DNA from: Bacillota bacterium
GTDB lineage: Bacteria > Bacillota > Clostridia > Lachnospirales > Lachnospiraceae
Direction: 5' to 3'
Assembly (NCBI GenBank): GCA_023413555.1
Contig: JAEZPG010000021.1
Location: 1 to 59,104 of the forward strand
DNA length: 59,104 nucleotides
Below are positions 18,320 to 27,563 of this stretch, one piece after another (the stretch's first letter is position 1; every line of letters starts with the position of its first letter). Under the pieces are notes generated by a model. The model made no database searches. It had not been told where the DNA came from and worked only from the letters and a program-made list of their open reading frames with translations. The position numbers were made by a program, and so were the translations under genes.

Positions 18320-19915
18320 ATGGATCGAGATAAAACAATAAGTATTAAGTATGTAGTAGGAATAATCTTTAGTCTAATTGGCGTTATATCCTTATCGGGC
18401 TGTTCAAACAATTCAAAGAAAGAAATTGATTTATATAAGACTGAGATCAAAGCAGTACCTACTGGAGATAATACGAATATACCTAGTGAAGTCGAGGATG
18501 AGAAGAATACTTTAAGTTTGTTGACTGGAGAAGAAAGTTATCCAATTAATCTAAATCAGATTGGTTATAGATTGAATGATAAAAAGATTGCAGCTGTGAA
18601 CTGTGACGATGGAGTTGACTCCTATCAGGTATTGGATGAAAGTGGAAATACTGTTTTTTCAGGTAAACTTGAAGGAAGAAGATGGGATAATGTCAACAAT
18701 AGAATGGTTAAGTTTGCCGATTTTAGCGAATTTAAAACCCCAGGTTCATATTACATAATATGTGGGGATGATTCCTTTTCTGATGAATTTGCCATTAGAG
18801 AATATGTATATGATGAATTCTATAAGTCTATTGGAGATTATTTTTCCGAAATGAAGAAAAAGGCAGATTTGCTAAGTAAAAAGAATAATCCAGACGGAAT
18901 AAAAGCTAAGCGATATGAGACTGGAAAGATGATTGATGTAACTGGTGGATGGTATGATTTAAAAGAGAGGGGACAATATGTAGTTGACAGTTGTACTACA
19001 ATAGCATCTCTTATGTTAATGTATGATAATTATAAGAAACTAGATTTAAAGGAAGACGAGATAGCGGCGCTTAAGCCAGATCTAGTTCTTCAGCTTGTGA
19101 AACAAGAGCTCCAGTGGCTTCAGAAGCTTCAAACTAGAGAAGGCGGTGTCTATCATAAAGTTACAACTTCATCTCATGAAGGTGAATTAGATAGACTGTA
19201 TGTATTTCCAGTCAGTACCTGTGCTACAGCTGATTATGCTGCAGTAATGGCAAGGGCTTATGGTTACTATGAGAAGAGCGATAAGAAGTTTGCTAATAGT
19301 TGCCTTACCTCAGCTCAAAAAGCATGGTCATTTTTACAGAACAATAAAAGCAATATTATTTTTTCAAATCCAGACAAAGTAACCACAGCAGAATTTTCTG
19401 ATGATGATGACAGGGATGAGAGGTTTTGGGCAGCCATGGAACTAGCCTTAACGACTAAAAAATCTGACTATGTGAACTATATGTCTGAACATCTGGATAC
19501 AGGATTTAACATTGGATTTACATGGCAGATGGTTGCAGGGTACGGTTTATTTAATGGATTAAAAGAAGGAAAAGAGATATTTAGTACACAGACCTATTCC
19601 AATATTAAGACTATTATGGATACAAGGGTGAAATCCATTCAGAATCATGTGGACACTAAAAACTTCCAGGTAGTATATGAATCCTCTGTAACGTTTCAGA
19701 CTGTGATAAGTGAAGCAACTACCTTATTTCTAATGGGAAGTTATTTAAAGGATGCAAACTTATACTCCCATGCAGAAGTATTTTTGGATTATCTGATGGG
19801 GGCTAATCCTTACTCAGAGAACTATATTGGAGATCCGCAGCAAATTACTAGTCTAGATATGGAATATATTGCAAAAATGGTAGTGCTACTAGTAGGGCTT
19901 AATGAGGTGAAATAG
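18320..19915 (+). CDS. GH9-like (cellulase family) lipoprotein with altered active site
   Basis: The 531-residue lipoprotein has a signal peptide ending in LSGC. It is followed by an Ig-like CelD_N domain (about 75-165; YPINLNQIGYRLNDKKIAAV) and an alpha/alpha-barrel region like glycoside hydrolase family 9 (about 175-530). The family signature GGWYDAGDxGKYV appears as GGWYDLKERGQYV: D213 is kept, but the second Asp, the general base in known GH9 cellulases, is Glu at 216. DERFWAAMEL is conserved. Near the end, LDYLMGANPYSENYIG is present, but the HHR-containing loop is missing and the chain shortens straight to SLDMEYIAKM (E515 may be the acid). It may be a weak, altered or non-catalytic glycan-binding protein. 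ATG 18320 has GGAGGG in front. Confidence 0.75.
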   Translation: MDRDKTISIKYVVGIIFSLIGVISLSGCSNNSKKEIDLYKTEIKAVPTGDNTNIPSEVEDEKNTLSLLTGEESYPINLNQIGYRLNDKKIAAVNCDDGVDSYQVLDESGNTVFSGKLEGRRWDNVNNRMVKFADFSEFKTPGSYYIICGDDSFSDEFAIREYVYDEFYKSIGDYFSEMKKKADLLSKKNNPDGIKAKRYETGKMIDVTGGWYDLKERGQYVVDSCTTIASLMLMYDNYKKLDLKEDEIAALKPDLVLQLVKQELQWLQKLQTREGGVYHKVTTSSHEGELDRLYVFPVSTCATADYAAVMARAYGYYEKSDKKFANSCLTSAQKAWSFLQNNKSNIIFSNPDKVTTAEFSDDDDRDERFWAAMELALTTKKSDYVNYMSEHLDTGFNIGFTWQMVAGYGLFNGLKEGKEIFSTQTYSNIKTIMDTRVKSIQNHVDTKNFQVVYESSVTFQTVISEATTLFLMGSYLKDANLYSHAEVFLDYLMGANPYSENYIGDPQQITSLDMEYIAKMVVLLVGLNEVK

Positions 19916-20001
19916 AGAAGAGTAAAGTGTCATAATTGTATATATAATTTCAAATATAACTTGACATTTTTCTAGATTTGATATAAATTATTATACGTAA
20001 T

Positions 20002-20085
20002 GCAGTTGTGGCGGAATTGGCATACGCGCATGATTCAGGTTCATGTTCTCGCAAGGGAGTGAGGGTTCAAGTCCCTTCAACTGCA
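20002..20085 (+). tRNA. tRNA-Leu(CAG)
   Basis: An 84-nt class II tRNA. The acceptor stem GCAGTTG pairs with CAACTGC, the anticodon stem CATGA/TCATG holds the loop TTCAGGT with anticodon CAG, there is a long variable arm, and the T arm reads GGGTTCAAGTCCC. No CCA is encoded. A terminator follows directly. Confidence 0.95.
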
Positions 20086-20087
20086 TT

Positions 20088-20127
20088 AGGCTTTAATTCT
20101 TATATTATAAGGGTTAGAGCCTTTTTT
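20088..20127 (+). terminator. Terminator after tRNA-Leu
   Basis: AGGCT (20088-20092) pairs with AGCCT (20118-20122), with an inner CTTATA/TATAAG stem, followed by six T. Confidence 0.85.
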
Positions 20128-20285
20128 ATAATCAAAAACTATTAAACCAGAAAGTAGTATTGGGTGTCAGATTGCAATATTAGGTAGATGGGACATATAC
20201 TATCCACTTTTGTATTGTCAGAAGGATGTTAGATTCAGTATAATGATAGAGGTTGAATATAATAAAAAGAAAGAATCTATGTAGT

Positions 20286-20762
20286 ATGAAAAAGAGAAAG
20301 TTAGTGTTTGCCTCTATGGTAATCGTATGGATGAGCATCATTTTTTTATTATCCTCTCGAACAAGTGATGATTCCACCAACGATAGTAACAGAATCGGAT
20401 TGTTGATCGGTAAAACATTCGTTCCTAATTTTGAGGAATGGAATGAAGAGAGGCAAATGGAGTTTGCAAAAAACATTGATTATCCAATTCGTAAAACGGC
20501 ACATGCCCTAGAGTATGCTATTCTTGGCATTTTGCTTTCGGGTGCCCTTGTTGACGAGAAGAAAAGACGGAGAGTACGTATGCTGATTCCCTGGGTGCTG
20601 GGAACCTTTTATGCTGTTACCGATGAGTTCCATCAGTTATTTGTTCCAGGACGAAGTGGACAGGTGAGTGATGTAGCATTGGATAGTACAGGCGTTTTAA
20701 TCGGAGTACTAACGGTTATAATTCTTTATGATAAGAGAACTAAAAACTCTAAAACGGAGTAA
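20286..20762 (+). CDS. VanZ-like family membrane protein
   Basis: A 158-residue membrane protein with the VanZ fold: an N-terminal helix (about 8-22), the RTSDDSTNDSNRIG loop, the RKTAHALEYAILGILL helix, and the AVTDEFHQLFVPGRSGQVSDVALDSTGVLIG signature. VanZ relatives are linked to low-level teicoplanin resistance and to envelope functions, but most have no proven role. The start is uncertain: ATG 20286 has only a poor ribosome site, and an in-frame TTG at 20253 would add 11 residues. It stands alone after tRNA-Leu. Confidence 0.85.
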   Translation: MKKRKLVFASMVIVWMSIIFLLSSRTSDDSTNDSNRIGLLIGKTFVPNFEEWNEERQMEFAKNIDYPIRKTAHALEYAILGILLSGALVDEKKRRRVRMLIPWVLGTFYAVTDEFHQLFVPGRSGQVSDVALDSTGVLIGVLTVIILYDKRTKNSKTE

Positions 20763-20918
20763 TGAAAATGAGGAATGTAATATTAGATGGAAAGGCTTAA
20801 ATAGTTGTAAATAATAAGACACCAAGGCAACACTATCGGTCTTTGCAGAACAGAGTATACTGAAGAGTTTGATTCAGAAGATTGAGTAAATTTATTATGA
20901 TAAAAAGGAGAAATAAAT

Positions 20919-21278
20919 ATGAGAATACTATTTGTAGAATATCCAAAGTGCAGTACTTGTCAGAAAGCGAAGAAATGGCTAGAGGCAAATAATATAGATT
21001 TCGTAGACCGACATATAAAAGAAGATAATCCATCGGAAGAGGAATTAAAAGAATGGCATGAGAGAAGTGGCGAGGACATAAAGAAATTCTTCAATACCAG
21101 TGGCATGGTTTATAAAAACCTGAATCTAAAAGACAAATTGCCAGAGATGTCCATAGATGAAAAGTATCGAATTTTAGCTACAGATGGGATGTTAGTGAAG
21201 CGACCTCTCATTGTTGGTGAGGACTTTGTTTTGTTTGGCTTTAAAGAAGAGCAATGGAAAGAATTATTAGTAAAGTGA
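20919..21278 (+). CDS. ArsC/Spx-family thioredoxin-fold protein
   Basis: A 119-residue ArsC-family protein (YffB/Spx/ArsC group). The N-terminal YPKCSTCQKAKKWL gives a CxxC redox pair at 12 and 15. The conserved Arg-Pro (KRPLIV) near residue 92 is in place, and the chain ends in a short helix. Members include glutaredoxin-dependent arsenate reductases, many redox proteins of unknown substrate, and the Spx regulators. There is no ars gene nearby and this length and motif set is common in Clostridia, so arsenate reduction should not be assumed. The ATG has AAAAAGGAG in front, and a strong terminator follows. Confidence 0.8.
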   Translation: MRILFVEYPKCSTCQKAKKWLEANNIDFVDRHIKEDNPSEEELKEWHERSGEDIKKFFNTSGMVYKNLNLKDKLPEMSIDEKYRILATDGMLVKRPLIVGEDFVLFGFKEEQWKELLVK

Positions 21279-21425
21279 GCAGATATAGTAATACCAGTGA
21301 TTCTTACCAATAAATGAAAGTTGGATACCTAAAATTTTCATCGTTACTGTGAAAGCTAATAAGATGAGTAAAAAAAGGATATAAAGCTTGTTTAAATCGT
21401 TATTAAGAAGGAAAACATTATTGAC

Positions 21426-21453
21426 AAAAGACCTCAGAACTTTGGGGTCTTTT
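21426..21453 (+). terminator. Terminator between the ArsC-like gene and azlD
   Basis: AAAAGACC (21426-21433) and GGTCTTTT (21446-21453) form a symmetric stem with A and T tails, so it can end transcription from both directions. Confidence 0.75.
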
Positions 21454-21523
21454 GTACTTATTAGCGTGTTTTAGCTATTTGGAGGGAAAGTAGCCAAAGG
21501 CTAAACCTTTGTCTAACATTTTA

Positions 21524-21823
21524 TTAAAACACAAATCCTGCTAAAAAGACTATTAGTATAGCACCGGATGCTACCATTACTAGATTTTTTTCAAAATAAG
21601 CCAGTACAATGGCAACCAATGTTCCACAGATAGCCGTTGCATAATTGCCAGTAGAATTGAAGATATCCGGAATAGTAAGGGCACTTAGTACGGCAAAGGG
21701 TACATAGTGTAGGAAGGATTGTATAAAGCGTGATTTTATTTTCTTACGAAAGATGGCAACTGGAAGCATACGAGGTAAGTATGTAACCAACGCCATTAAT
21801 AATACTGCATAGAATGCATACAT
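21524..21823 (-). CDS. azlD: AzlD-family branched-chain amino acid transport subunit
   Basis: A 99-residue protein with four predicted membrane helices and the AzlD signature near the N-terminus (ALVTYLPRMLPVAIF). AzlD partners with AzlC to export branched-chain amino acids and their analogues. It lies 12 bases downstream of azlC on the same strand. The length is normal for the family. Confidence 0.87.
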   Translation of the reverse strand: MYAFYAVLLMALVTYLPRMLPVAIFRKKIKSRFIQSFLHYVPFAVLSALTIPDIFNSTGNYATAICGTLVAIVLAYFEKNLVMVASGAILIVFLAGFVF

Positions 21824-21835
21824 ATGATTTACCTC

Positions 21836-22558
21836 CTATACCAACTGTTCTTCTTTGATAGGAGCCACCAAAGCCCCTATGGTGCAGACAACTATAGTTA
21901 CTATTATTACACGGAAGCCTGTAGAGATTTCCTTGATATATGGTGCAAAGCTCATGATACAGGATAGTGTACATGCGGATAATACTACTCCTAATATGGT
22001 TCGGGAATGCTTCACTGGAGGAATGATGATGGCCAAGAACATACCATATAAAGCAATACCTAATGCAGCACTGAAGCTGGCTGGTAGTGCAGAACAGATA
22101 AAGGCGCCTAAGGCTGTTCCCGTTGTCCAACCGAGGATAGGACCGGTGATTAACCCAATCATATAACCATAGCTTAGCTCCATTTTCTCCGCTGCTGCTA
22201 CTGCAAAGGTTTCATCTGTAATACCAAAAGAAAAAATAAGGCGTTCTAAAAGAGTAACTTTAGAATCTAACTTCTGGGATAGGGATAGAGACATTAACAT
22301 ATAGCGAATATTTATGACAAAGGTAGTTAAAGTGATTTCTATGTATCCTGCATTTTGAATGATTAAGGAAGTTCCTGCAAATTGTCCTGCACTGGTGAGA
22401 TTAGAAAGACTAATAAAAATAGCCAGCCAAGGATTCATTCCATTCGAGACAGCCATAAGCCCAAAGGCAAATGATACAGGAACATAGCCAAAGGCAATGG
22501 GGGCTCCTCGCTTTAATCCATACTTAAATTGATTTCCATAGGTGATTAAATCACTCAT
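21836..22558 (-). CDS. azlC: AzlC-family branched-chain amino acid exporter
   Basis: A 240-residue multi-pass membrane protein of the AzlC/LIV-E family. Signatures are the N-terminal RGAPIAFGYVPVSFAFGLMA stretch, the SLSNLTSAGQFAG segment and the FGITDETFAVA motif. It forms a two-subunit exporter with AzlD, which follows at 12 bases. On the minus strand the ATG has AGGGAGAG in front. A LysR-type regulator is encoded about 1.1 kb away, but an FHA gene lies between, so a regulatory link is only a guess. Confidence 0.9.
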   Translation of the reverse strand: MSDLITYGNQFKYGLKRGAPIAFGYVPVSFAFGLMAVSNGMNPWLAIFISLSNLTSAGQFAGTSLIIQNAGYIEITLTTFVINIRYMLMSLSLSQKLDSKVTLLERLIFSFGITDETFAVAAAEKMELSYGYMIGLITGPILGWTTGTALGAFICSALPASFSAALGIALYGMFLAIIIPPVKHSRTILGVVLSACTLSCIMSFAPYIKEISTGFRVIIVTIVVCTIGALVAPIKEEQLV

Positions 22559-22780
22559 TGTTCTCTCCCTTCATTTCAATAAGCATCTTTTTTGTCAGCA
22601 ACACGTATTATAGCATTATGATAAGAAATTCACAACCTATCCAAGTGCAAAAATAGTATTTATTACATCGGACAACTCAAAAAGTAATTAAACATTGATG
22701 ATAAATTCTTTATTTTATAGTGTATAGATAGCTATGTTTTATGATAAAAGCTAAAAGAATGAAGAAAGAAGAGTGTAGAT

Positions 22781-23743
22781 ATGGGACAATACTATTTGCA
22801 TCAACAGGATCAACGGCAGTGGCTATGTTATCTTTGCGGATCAATAGAAGGGTATAATCGGAATTTATATACGAAATTACAGAATCAACAGATAGAGGGG
22901 CTTATCCCAATCCAACTGAAAGAAGAAGCACGTGGGAGAATTTTTATTTACGACATTGGGACGAAGGTGTCACTATTTTCTGTTTTGCAAAGAGGAATTA
23001 CCGAGCAAAGACTTCTTAAATTATTATTAGATATTATATCTCAAGCATTAGATATAAAGAAATTAGGGTTTGAGACTGAGAATATAATGTGGAGCACACA
23101 GTGCATATTTGTAGATGAGAGAGCAAGCAAATTAGGACTTATCATGGATATTTCTAAAGGAGAAGAGAATAGAGGCAATCTACGGGAACGTATAAAGAGT
23201 TGGCTTATGGATGCAAAGATTTATTCCGCCCAGTTTTCTGTTGATAGGTTTATACTACAATATATGGATACGTCACCGGACACTTCGATTGAGGGATTAT
23301 TCAACTATATGGAGAATCTCTATCATGAATTTTTTGAATGTAAAGAATATTCTGGCCATCTTAGCCTTACCAGCCGCTTGGATAAAAAGGGCATTCATAT
23401 TGGTGATTATGTAGAAATTATAAGTGATCAAGAAAAGAATTTAGGTTACTTAGAGGAAGTTTGTCTGATTAGAGCTCGTACGAAGGAACGGATTCCAATA
23501 AAGAAAGAGTTGTTTTATATAGGAAAAGAGGCTTCCGCTGTGGACTACTGTATTGGAGATAATGCAGCAGTAAGCAGAAGCCATGCATGTATCGTTACTA
23601 TGAACTCTAGGTATTATATTAGGGACTTGGGGTCAACTAATCGGACTTATGTGAATAATTTGGAGGTTTCCAGTAATCATATGCAGGAGCTCAGACCAGG
23701 TTACAGTATTACTCTTGCAAATGAGGTGTTTTACTTTCAATAG
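22781..23743 (+). CDS. FHA-domain protein with DUF6382-type N-terminus
   Basis: A 320-residue cytoplasmic protein. Residues 1-180 match the DUF6382 type of N-terminal domain found on clostridial FHA proteins (DLGTKVSLFSVL-like YDIGTKVSLFSVL, then KLGFETENIMWS). The C-terminal 80 residues are a forkhead-associated domain that binds phosphothreonine: the GKEASAVDYCIGDNAAVSRSHACI segment holds the conserved Gly and SRSH, and RDLGSTNRTYVN holds the Asn. In other genomes such proteins sit with Tad/Flp pilus or secretion genes; here it stands alone. It ends 35 bases inside the 3' end of the convergent LysR gene. Confidence 0.8.
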   Translation: MGQYYLHQQDQRQWLCYLCGSIEGYNRNLYTKLQNQQIEGLIPIQLKEEARGRIFIYDIGTKVSLFSVLQRGITEQRLLKLLLDIISQALDIKKLGFETENIMWSTQCIFVDERASKLGLIMDISKGEENRGNLRERIKSWLMDAKIYSAQFSVDRFILQYMDTSPDTSIEGLFNYMENLYHEFFECKEYSGHLSLTSRLDKKGIHIGDYVEIISDQEKNLGYLEEVCLIRARTKERIPIKKELFYIGKEASAVDYCIGDNAAVSRSHACIVTMNSRYYIRDLGSTNRTYVNNLEVSSNHMQELRPGYSITLANEVFYFQ

Positions 23744-24623
23744 AATTTTCTGTAAGACAGGCTATAAAGTTCTCAGAGGCATAATTTAGTGGCATGTTGC
23801 GATTGTGAACAACACAAAGTTCACGTGCAGGAAGTTCCTCCACTAAGGTTATTGTCGTAAGTTCTGGTTCCTGTTTTACACAAAAGTCTGGAACAAAGGC
23901 AACGCCAAGGCCTATTTTAGCCAAGTCTATTAAAAGATCATTACTACTTAATTCTACAGCAGGTGCTAGGTCTAACTGGTGCTGTAAGAAAAGTCCATGG
24001 AGAAATTCACTGGTGGTAGAGGCCTTTTCCAACATAAGAATTGGGTATTGCATAAGGGTAGACAGATTAACTGGGGTTTCCTGTATCTTAAAGAAATTAC
24101 TATTAACTACAAAAACATCATGAAAGGTGTGTATCTCTTGAATCTGATGCATGGTAGTCAGACGCTTATTAGGTGAATTGGTGATAATTATGTCTACCTG
24201 ATTACTTTCCAATAGATCAACACACTGAAGGCTGGTACCATTGGTTACCTTTATATGAACATTAGGATATTTTATATGGAACTGCTCTAAAAATGGGACT
24301 AAGTAATAGCGACATATGGTATCGCTGGCTCCAATTCTAAGTTGCCCTCCATTTAAGGAATTCGCTTCCAGAATCTGATTTTCGCCTCGACTAATAAGAT
24401 TGATAGCAGGTTCAATGTGTTTGAATAACAATTCGCCTTCTTTGGTCATCTTTACCTTTTTTGTACTGCGAATAAACAGTGGCTGGTTCAGACGCTTTTC
24501 TAGGACCTTAATAGATTGGCTGACTGCAGATTGTGAGATAAACAAAGCCTTAGAAGCCTCTGAAAAGCTTAAAGTCTTTGCTACATAATAAAAAACCTTG
24601 TACAATTCATAATTAATGTCCAT
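23709..24623 (-). CDS. LysR-family transcriptional regulator
   Basis: The 304-residue regulator has an N-terminal winged helix-turn-helix (residues 4-62; FSEASKALFISQSAVSQSIKVLEKRLNQPLFIR) and a C-terminal periplasmic-binding-like effector domain (about 88-295). The ATG at 24623 has AGGAGA five bases upstream and gives the standard N-terminus; an upstream in-frame Met at 24659 has no good site. The gene overlaps the 3' end of the FHA gene tail to tail by 35 bases. The ligand and targets are unknown; divergent or nearby candidates are azlCD and the parvulin pair. Confidence 0.9.
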   Translation of the reverse strand: MDINYELYKVFYYVAKTLSFSEASKALFISQSAVSQSIKVLEKRLNQPLFIRSTKKVKMTKEGELLFKHIEPAINLISRGENQILEANSLNGGQLRIGASDTICRYYLVPFLEQFHIKYPNVHIKVTNGTSLQCVDLLESNQVDIIITNSPNKRLTTMHQIQEIHTFHDVFVVNSNFFKIQETPVNLSTLMQYPILMLEKASTTSEFLHGLFLQHQLDLAPAVELSSNDLLIDLAKIGLGVAFVPDFCVKQEPELTTITLVEELPARELCVVHNRNMPLNYASENFIACLTENSIESKTPHLQE

Positions 24624-24955
24624 GACATTCTCCTTTAATCTTTTCCAAAGAGCTAACATCTATGTATAACTTCGGAAGTAATTACATGTTCTTATTTATG
24701 TGGAAACATAACCATTAAGATAAATTATATAAGACACACTTATTAATCTTAGCATAGTCTGAAGTAAGTTACAAGACATTTTGTTAAAATCCTCTATTAC
24801 GTGTGGGACCATAAAAAGGTGTATATTCTGTGAACTATTGTATTTATCTTGACTATAAGATAAAAATACATAAAATATTAATTGAGAACTTTTTTTACTT
24901 AAATATGATATAATATAGGTGACAAATTTTTAATATACTATGAAGGAGGAAAGGA
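24624..24955. promoter_or_regulatory. Intergenic control region of the LysR and PrsA-like genes
   Basis: This 332-base gap holds a TATAAT box at 24909-24914 before the plus-strand gene. It also holds a 7-bp perfect inverted repeat, TTATCTT/AAGATAA, at 24844-24850 and 24857-24863. No matching -35 at 16-18 bases is clear. No gene is seen. Confidence 0.4.
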
Positions 24956-26197
24956 ATGAAGAGAGTAAAGATAGATAAGGTGAGATTTATATCAATCTTT
25001 CTGATTTTTATCATGATAATGACGGCTGCTGTCGGTTGTAATAGTACTAAGAAGGATAATAAAGTTAATAAAGAAAATCAGGATAATCAACAGATAAAAC
25101 CAGAAACTGATCTTGAAAGAGTGATCTTGACAATAAATGATAAGGATTACACATTACAAGATATTATGTATATTTTATACACAGTAGAGTTTCAAACCGC
25201 TTTTGATATAAATACATCAATAGCCATGGGTAATAGTGAGACAGATTACTGGAACGAGAAAGATGATGTAACAGGAAAGACAATTCGAGAATTAACCAAA
25301 GAGCAGGTTCTGGATGTTGCTGAGCAAGTTATTATACAGGAACAGATTGCAAAAGAGAAAGGGTATCAACTTACAGAGGATGAACTTGATACAGTAGAAA
25401 GTGAAGTGCAGGATGTATTAGATAATCTGAATGGCAATGAAGAATATTTGACTAGGACAGGTTTTACGAAAGAAAAGTTGACAGAGTTAGTAAAACAATA
25501 TGACTTAGCCTATAAGTATTTTATGGACCAGATGAAGAAGGTGAAGGTAGATGATGCCAGCATAAAGAAGGACATTAATCCAGAAGACTATGCTCAGGTT
25601 GAAATTGAGTATATACTGTTTTGTACTGGGGATGTGGATAAGCAGGGTGATTATTCTCGATATGAGCCAGAGATGATATCAAAAATTCTAAAGCAAGCAC
25701 AGGCTGCCTATAAAGAGGTAGAGGAAGGCAAAGATGTGTTAGAGGTTGGCGACAAATACTATTCTGATGAGTATACAGTTGAAGCCGGAACGCAACCTTT
25801 GTATAAAAACGAAGAAGAAAATGAAGAATCCTTATACAATGCATTTAAGGATTTAAAAGTGGGAGAATTATATCCTGGCGTTGTTGAAACGAATGATGGG
25901 TATTACATTATTCGATTAGTGAATGATAACTGTACAGAAGCATATGATGAGATAATTGAGGAAGAGACTGGATATGCTAAGGAAGCTGCTTACCAAGCAG
26001 AGTTTAATAAGATTAAGGCTAATTATACCATAAAGGTAAATGAAGAGAACTGGGCTAACATCCAGATAGGAAATTATGCAGTTCCTGCTGTAGAAAGCGA
26101 CTTTGATGAAGAGTTTGATTATGATGAAGATAATTCAGAGGGGGACGGTGAGGATGCAGGAAAAGATATTATAGATGAGGATGGGGCGGTTGGCTAG
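24956..26197 (+). CDS. PrsA/SurA-like peptidyl-prolyl isomerase lipoprotein
   Basis: A 413-residue lipoprotein with a lipobox near residue 29 (AAVGC), an Asn/Lys-rich linker, and a SurA_N-like helical chaperone region (about 50-200). A divergent parvulin-type domain follows (about 205-330; IEYILFCTGD, then KDLKVGELYPGVVETNDGYYIIRLV). The C-terminal 35 residues are very acidic (DEEFDYDEDNSEGDGED). Such proteins help secreted proteins fold outside the membrane. The ATG has GAAGGAGGAAAGG in front. The next gene is a paralogue anchored by a membrane helix, so the two may work together. Confidence 0.8.
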   Translation: MKRVKIDKVRFISIFLIFIMIMTAAVGCNSTKKDNKVNKENQDNQQIKPETDLERVILTINDKDYTLQDIMYILYTVEFQTAFDINTSIAMGNSETDYWNEKDDVTGKTIRELTKEQVLDVAEQVIIQEQIAKEKGYQLTEDELDTVESEVQDVLDNLNGNEEYLTRTGFTKEKLTELVKQYDLAYKYFMDQMKKVKVDDASIKKDINPEDYAQVEIEYILFCTGDVDKQGDYSRYEPEMISKILKQAQAAYKEVEEGKDVLEVGDKYYSDEYTVEAGTQPLYKNEEENEESLYNAFKDLKVGELYPGVVETNDGYYIIRLVNDNCTEAYDEIIEEETGYAKEAAYQAEFNKIKANYTIKVNEENWANIQIGNYAVPAVESDFDEEFDYDEDNSEGDGEDAGKDIIDEDGAVG

Positions 26198-26236
26198 ACT
26201 AACCAAACATAAGAAATTAGGTATGGAGGAGAAACT

Positions 26237-27493
26237 GTGAACAAGTCAAAAGCAATTATGAATGTGGATAAAAAGCCACAGAAGAAGCAACAAATTAAGA
26301 GAGAAGGAAGTAAACGTAATAAGATTATTTCCTCATGTATCGGAGCGGCAATATTTATTGGTTTAATTGTGTTGGTAGCCTTTGATTATCTTTATGTTGC
26401 ACCATGTATTAAGGTCGATGGTAAATCTTATAACATTAACGATATTCTTGTACGTTATAATGTTTATAATTATGAGGCACAACTTCAGATGGATGCTATA
26501 TATGCACAAATGACAGGAAGTGTAACAGATGTTAATGAATATTGGAATGATGACAATGTCAAGAATACTGCAAAAGAAAATGCAAAGAATAACGCAATTA
26601 AAACTCTCCTTATGCACAAGGAAGCTGTTAAAGCTGGAGTGTCCTTGACAGATGAGGAGAAGGAAACAGAAAAAAAGGATGCAAAGACTTTTTACTCTGC
26701 TATGAGTGCTGATCATAAAAAGCGTGCCAATTTCTCGTTGGATGAGTTAACAGAGTACAAATTAATGTTTAAGCTGGCTAACAAGTACATCGATCAATTA
26801 AAGAAGGGCTATAACATAACAAACGATAAATTGGAAACACCTATAAAGGAAGAAGATTATGATGAGATAAAGTTCAAATTAATTGTAGCACCTATTACCA
26901 ATGCTCAATCTTCTTCTGATAAAGCTGAAAAGTTTGATGACAAAACATTGGCTACTTATATGGCTAAGATGAAGGAATATCTAGCTCAAGCTAAGTCTGG
27001 TAAAGATATGTCAGAGATTGTGGCTGAAGAGGATTCCGCCATCTATCAGTATATGGAGACAACTCTCTTGCGTGATAATGAGACATATCAGAAGGTATTA
27101 GATGCATTAGAGCCTCTTAAAAATGGCGAATTATGTGATTATGTCATTGAGGATGATAAAGCATATTATATTGTTCAGATGGTTGATGATCAATGTAAAG
27201 ATTCTTACAACAATGCGGTAACTAGCGCTATTTCAAGTAAAGAGAATGAATTACTTTCTAACGAAGTCAGTAAATTAATGAAAGAATATAATGTTGAGTT
27301 TGGTTCTGGATGGGATGATATTGAGATAGGTAACGTTGTAGTTTATCCAGGAGAGGAAATTTCAGAATTTACTGCAAGCAGTGCAGAAAATGAAGAAGAA
27401 GGAGCAGATGCTTCTGCCTCACCAGATGCTTCCGCCACACCAGCAGCTTCCACATCCCCAAAGGCTTCTACTTCTCCTGATGCAGCTAAATAA
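26237..27493 (+). CDS. Membrane-anchored parvulin/SurA-like protein with Ser/Ala/Pro tail
   Basis: The 418-residue paralogue of the preceding gene starts at GTG 26237 after GGAGGAGAAACT. A basic cytoplasmic head (KKPQKKQQIKREGSKRNK) leads to one membrane helix (about 33-55), then a SurA_N-like helical domain and a divergent parvulin domain (LEPLKNGELCDYVIEDDKAYYIVQMV). The last 40 residues are a low-complexity tail of repeated A-S-P-D-A-S-A-T-P units, probably a wall-spanning linker. It is separated from its neighbour by 39 bases, so one operon is likely, closed by a terminator at 27531. Confidence 0.75.
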   Translation: MNKSKAIMNVDKKPQKKQQIKREGSKRNKIISSCIGAAIFIGLIVLVAFDYLYVAPCIKVDGKSYNINDILVRYNVYNYEAQLQMDAIYAQMTGSVTDVNEYWNDDNVKNTAKENAKNNAIKTLLMHKEAVKAGVSLTDEEKETEKKDAKTFYSAMSADHKKRANFSLDELTEYKLMFKLANKYIDQLKKGYNITNDKLETPIKEEDYDEIKFKLIVAPITNAQSSSDKAEKFDDKTLATYMAKMKEYLAQAKSGKDMSEIVAEEDSAIYQYMETTLLRDNETYQKVLDALEPLKNGELCDYVIEDDKAYYIVQMVDDQCKDSYNNAVTSAISSKENELLSNEVSKLMKEYNVEFGSGWDDIEIGNVVVYPGEEISEFTASSAENEEEGADASASPDASATPAASTSPKASTSPDAAK

Positions 27494-27530
27494 CGCGATG
27501 CTGATGTACGAGAAATTGTAACATAATATA

Positions 27531-27563
27531 AAAGGGCTGTTGCTTTTGTGACAGCTCTTTTTA
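27531..27563 (+). terminator. Terminator after the parvulin-like pair
   Basis: AAAGGGCTGT pairs with ACAGCTCTTT around a 10-base loop and runs into five T. Confidence 0.8.

Noticed and set aside
20763..20918. Short peptide frame after the VanZ-like gene
   Set aside because: The frame at 20763 has only 12 codons and no ribosome site; nothing supports expression.
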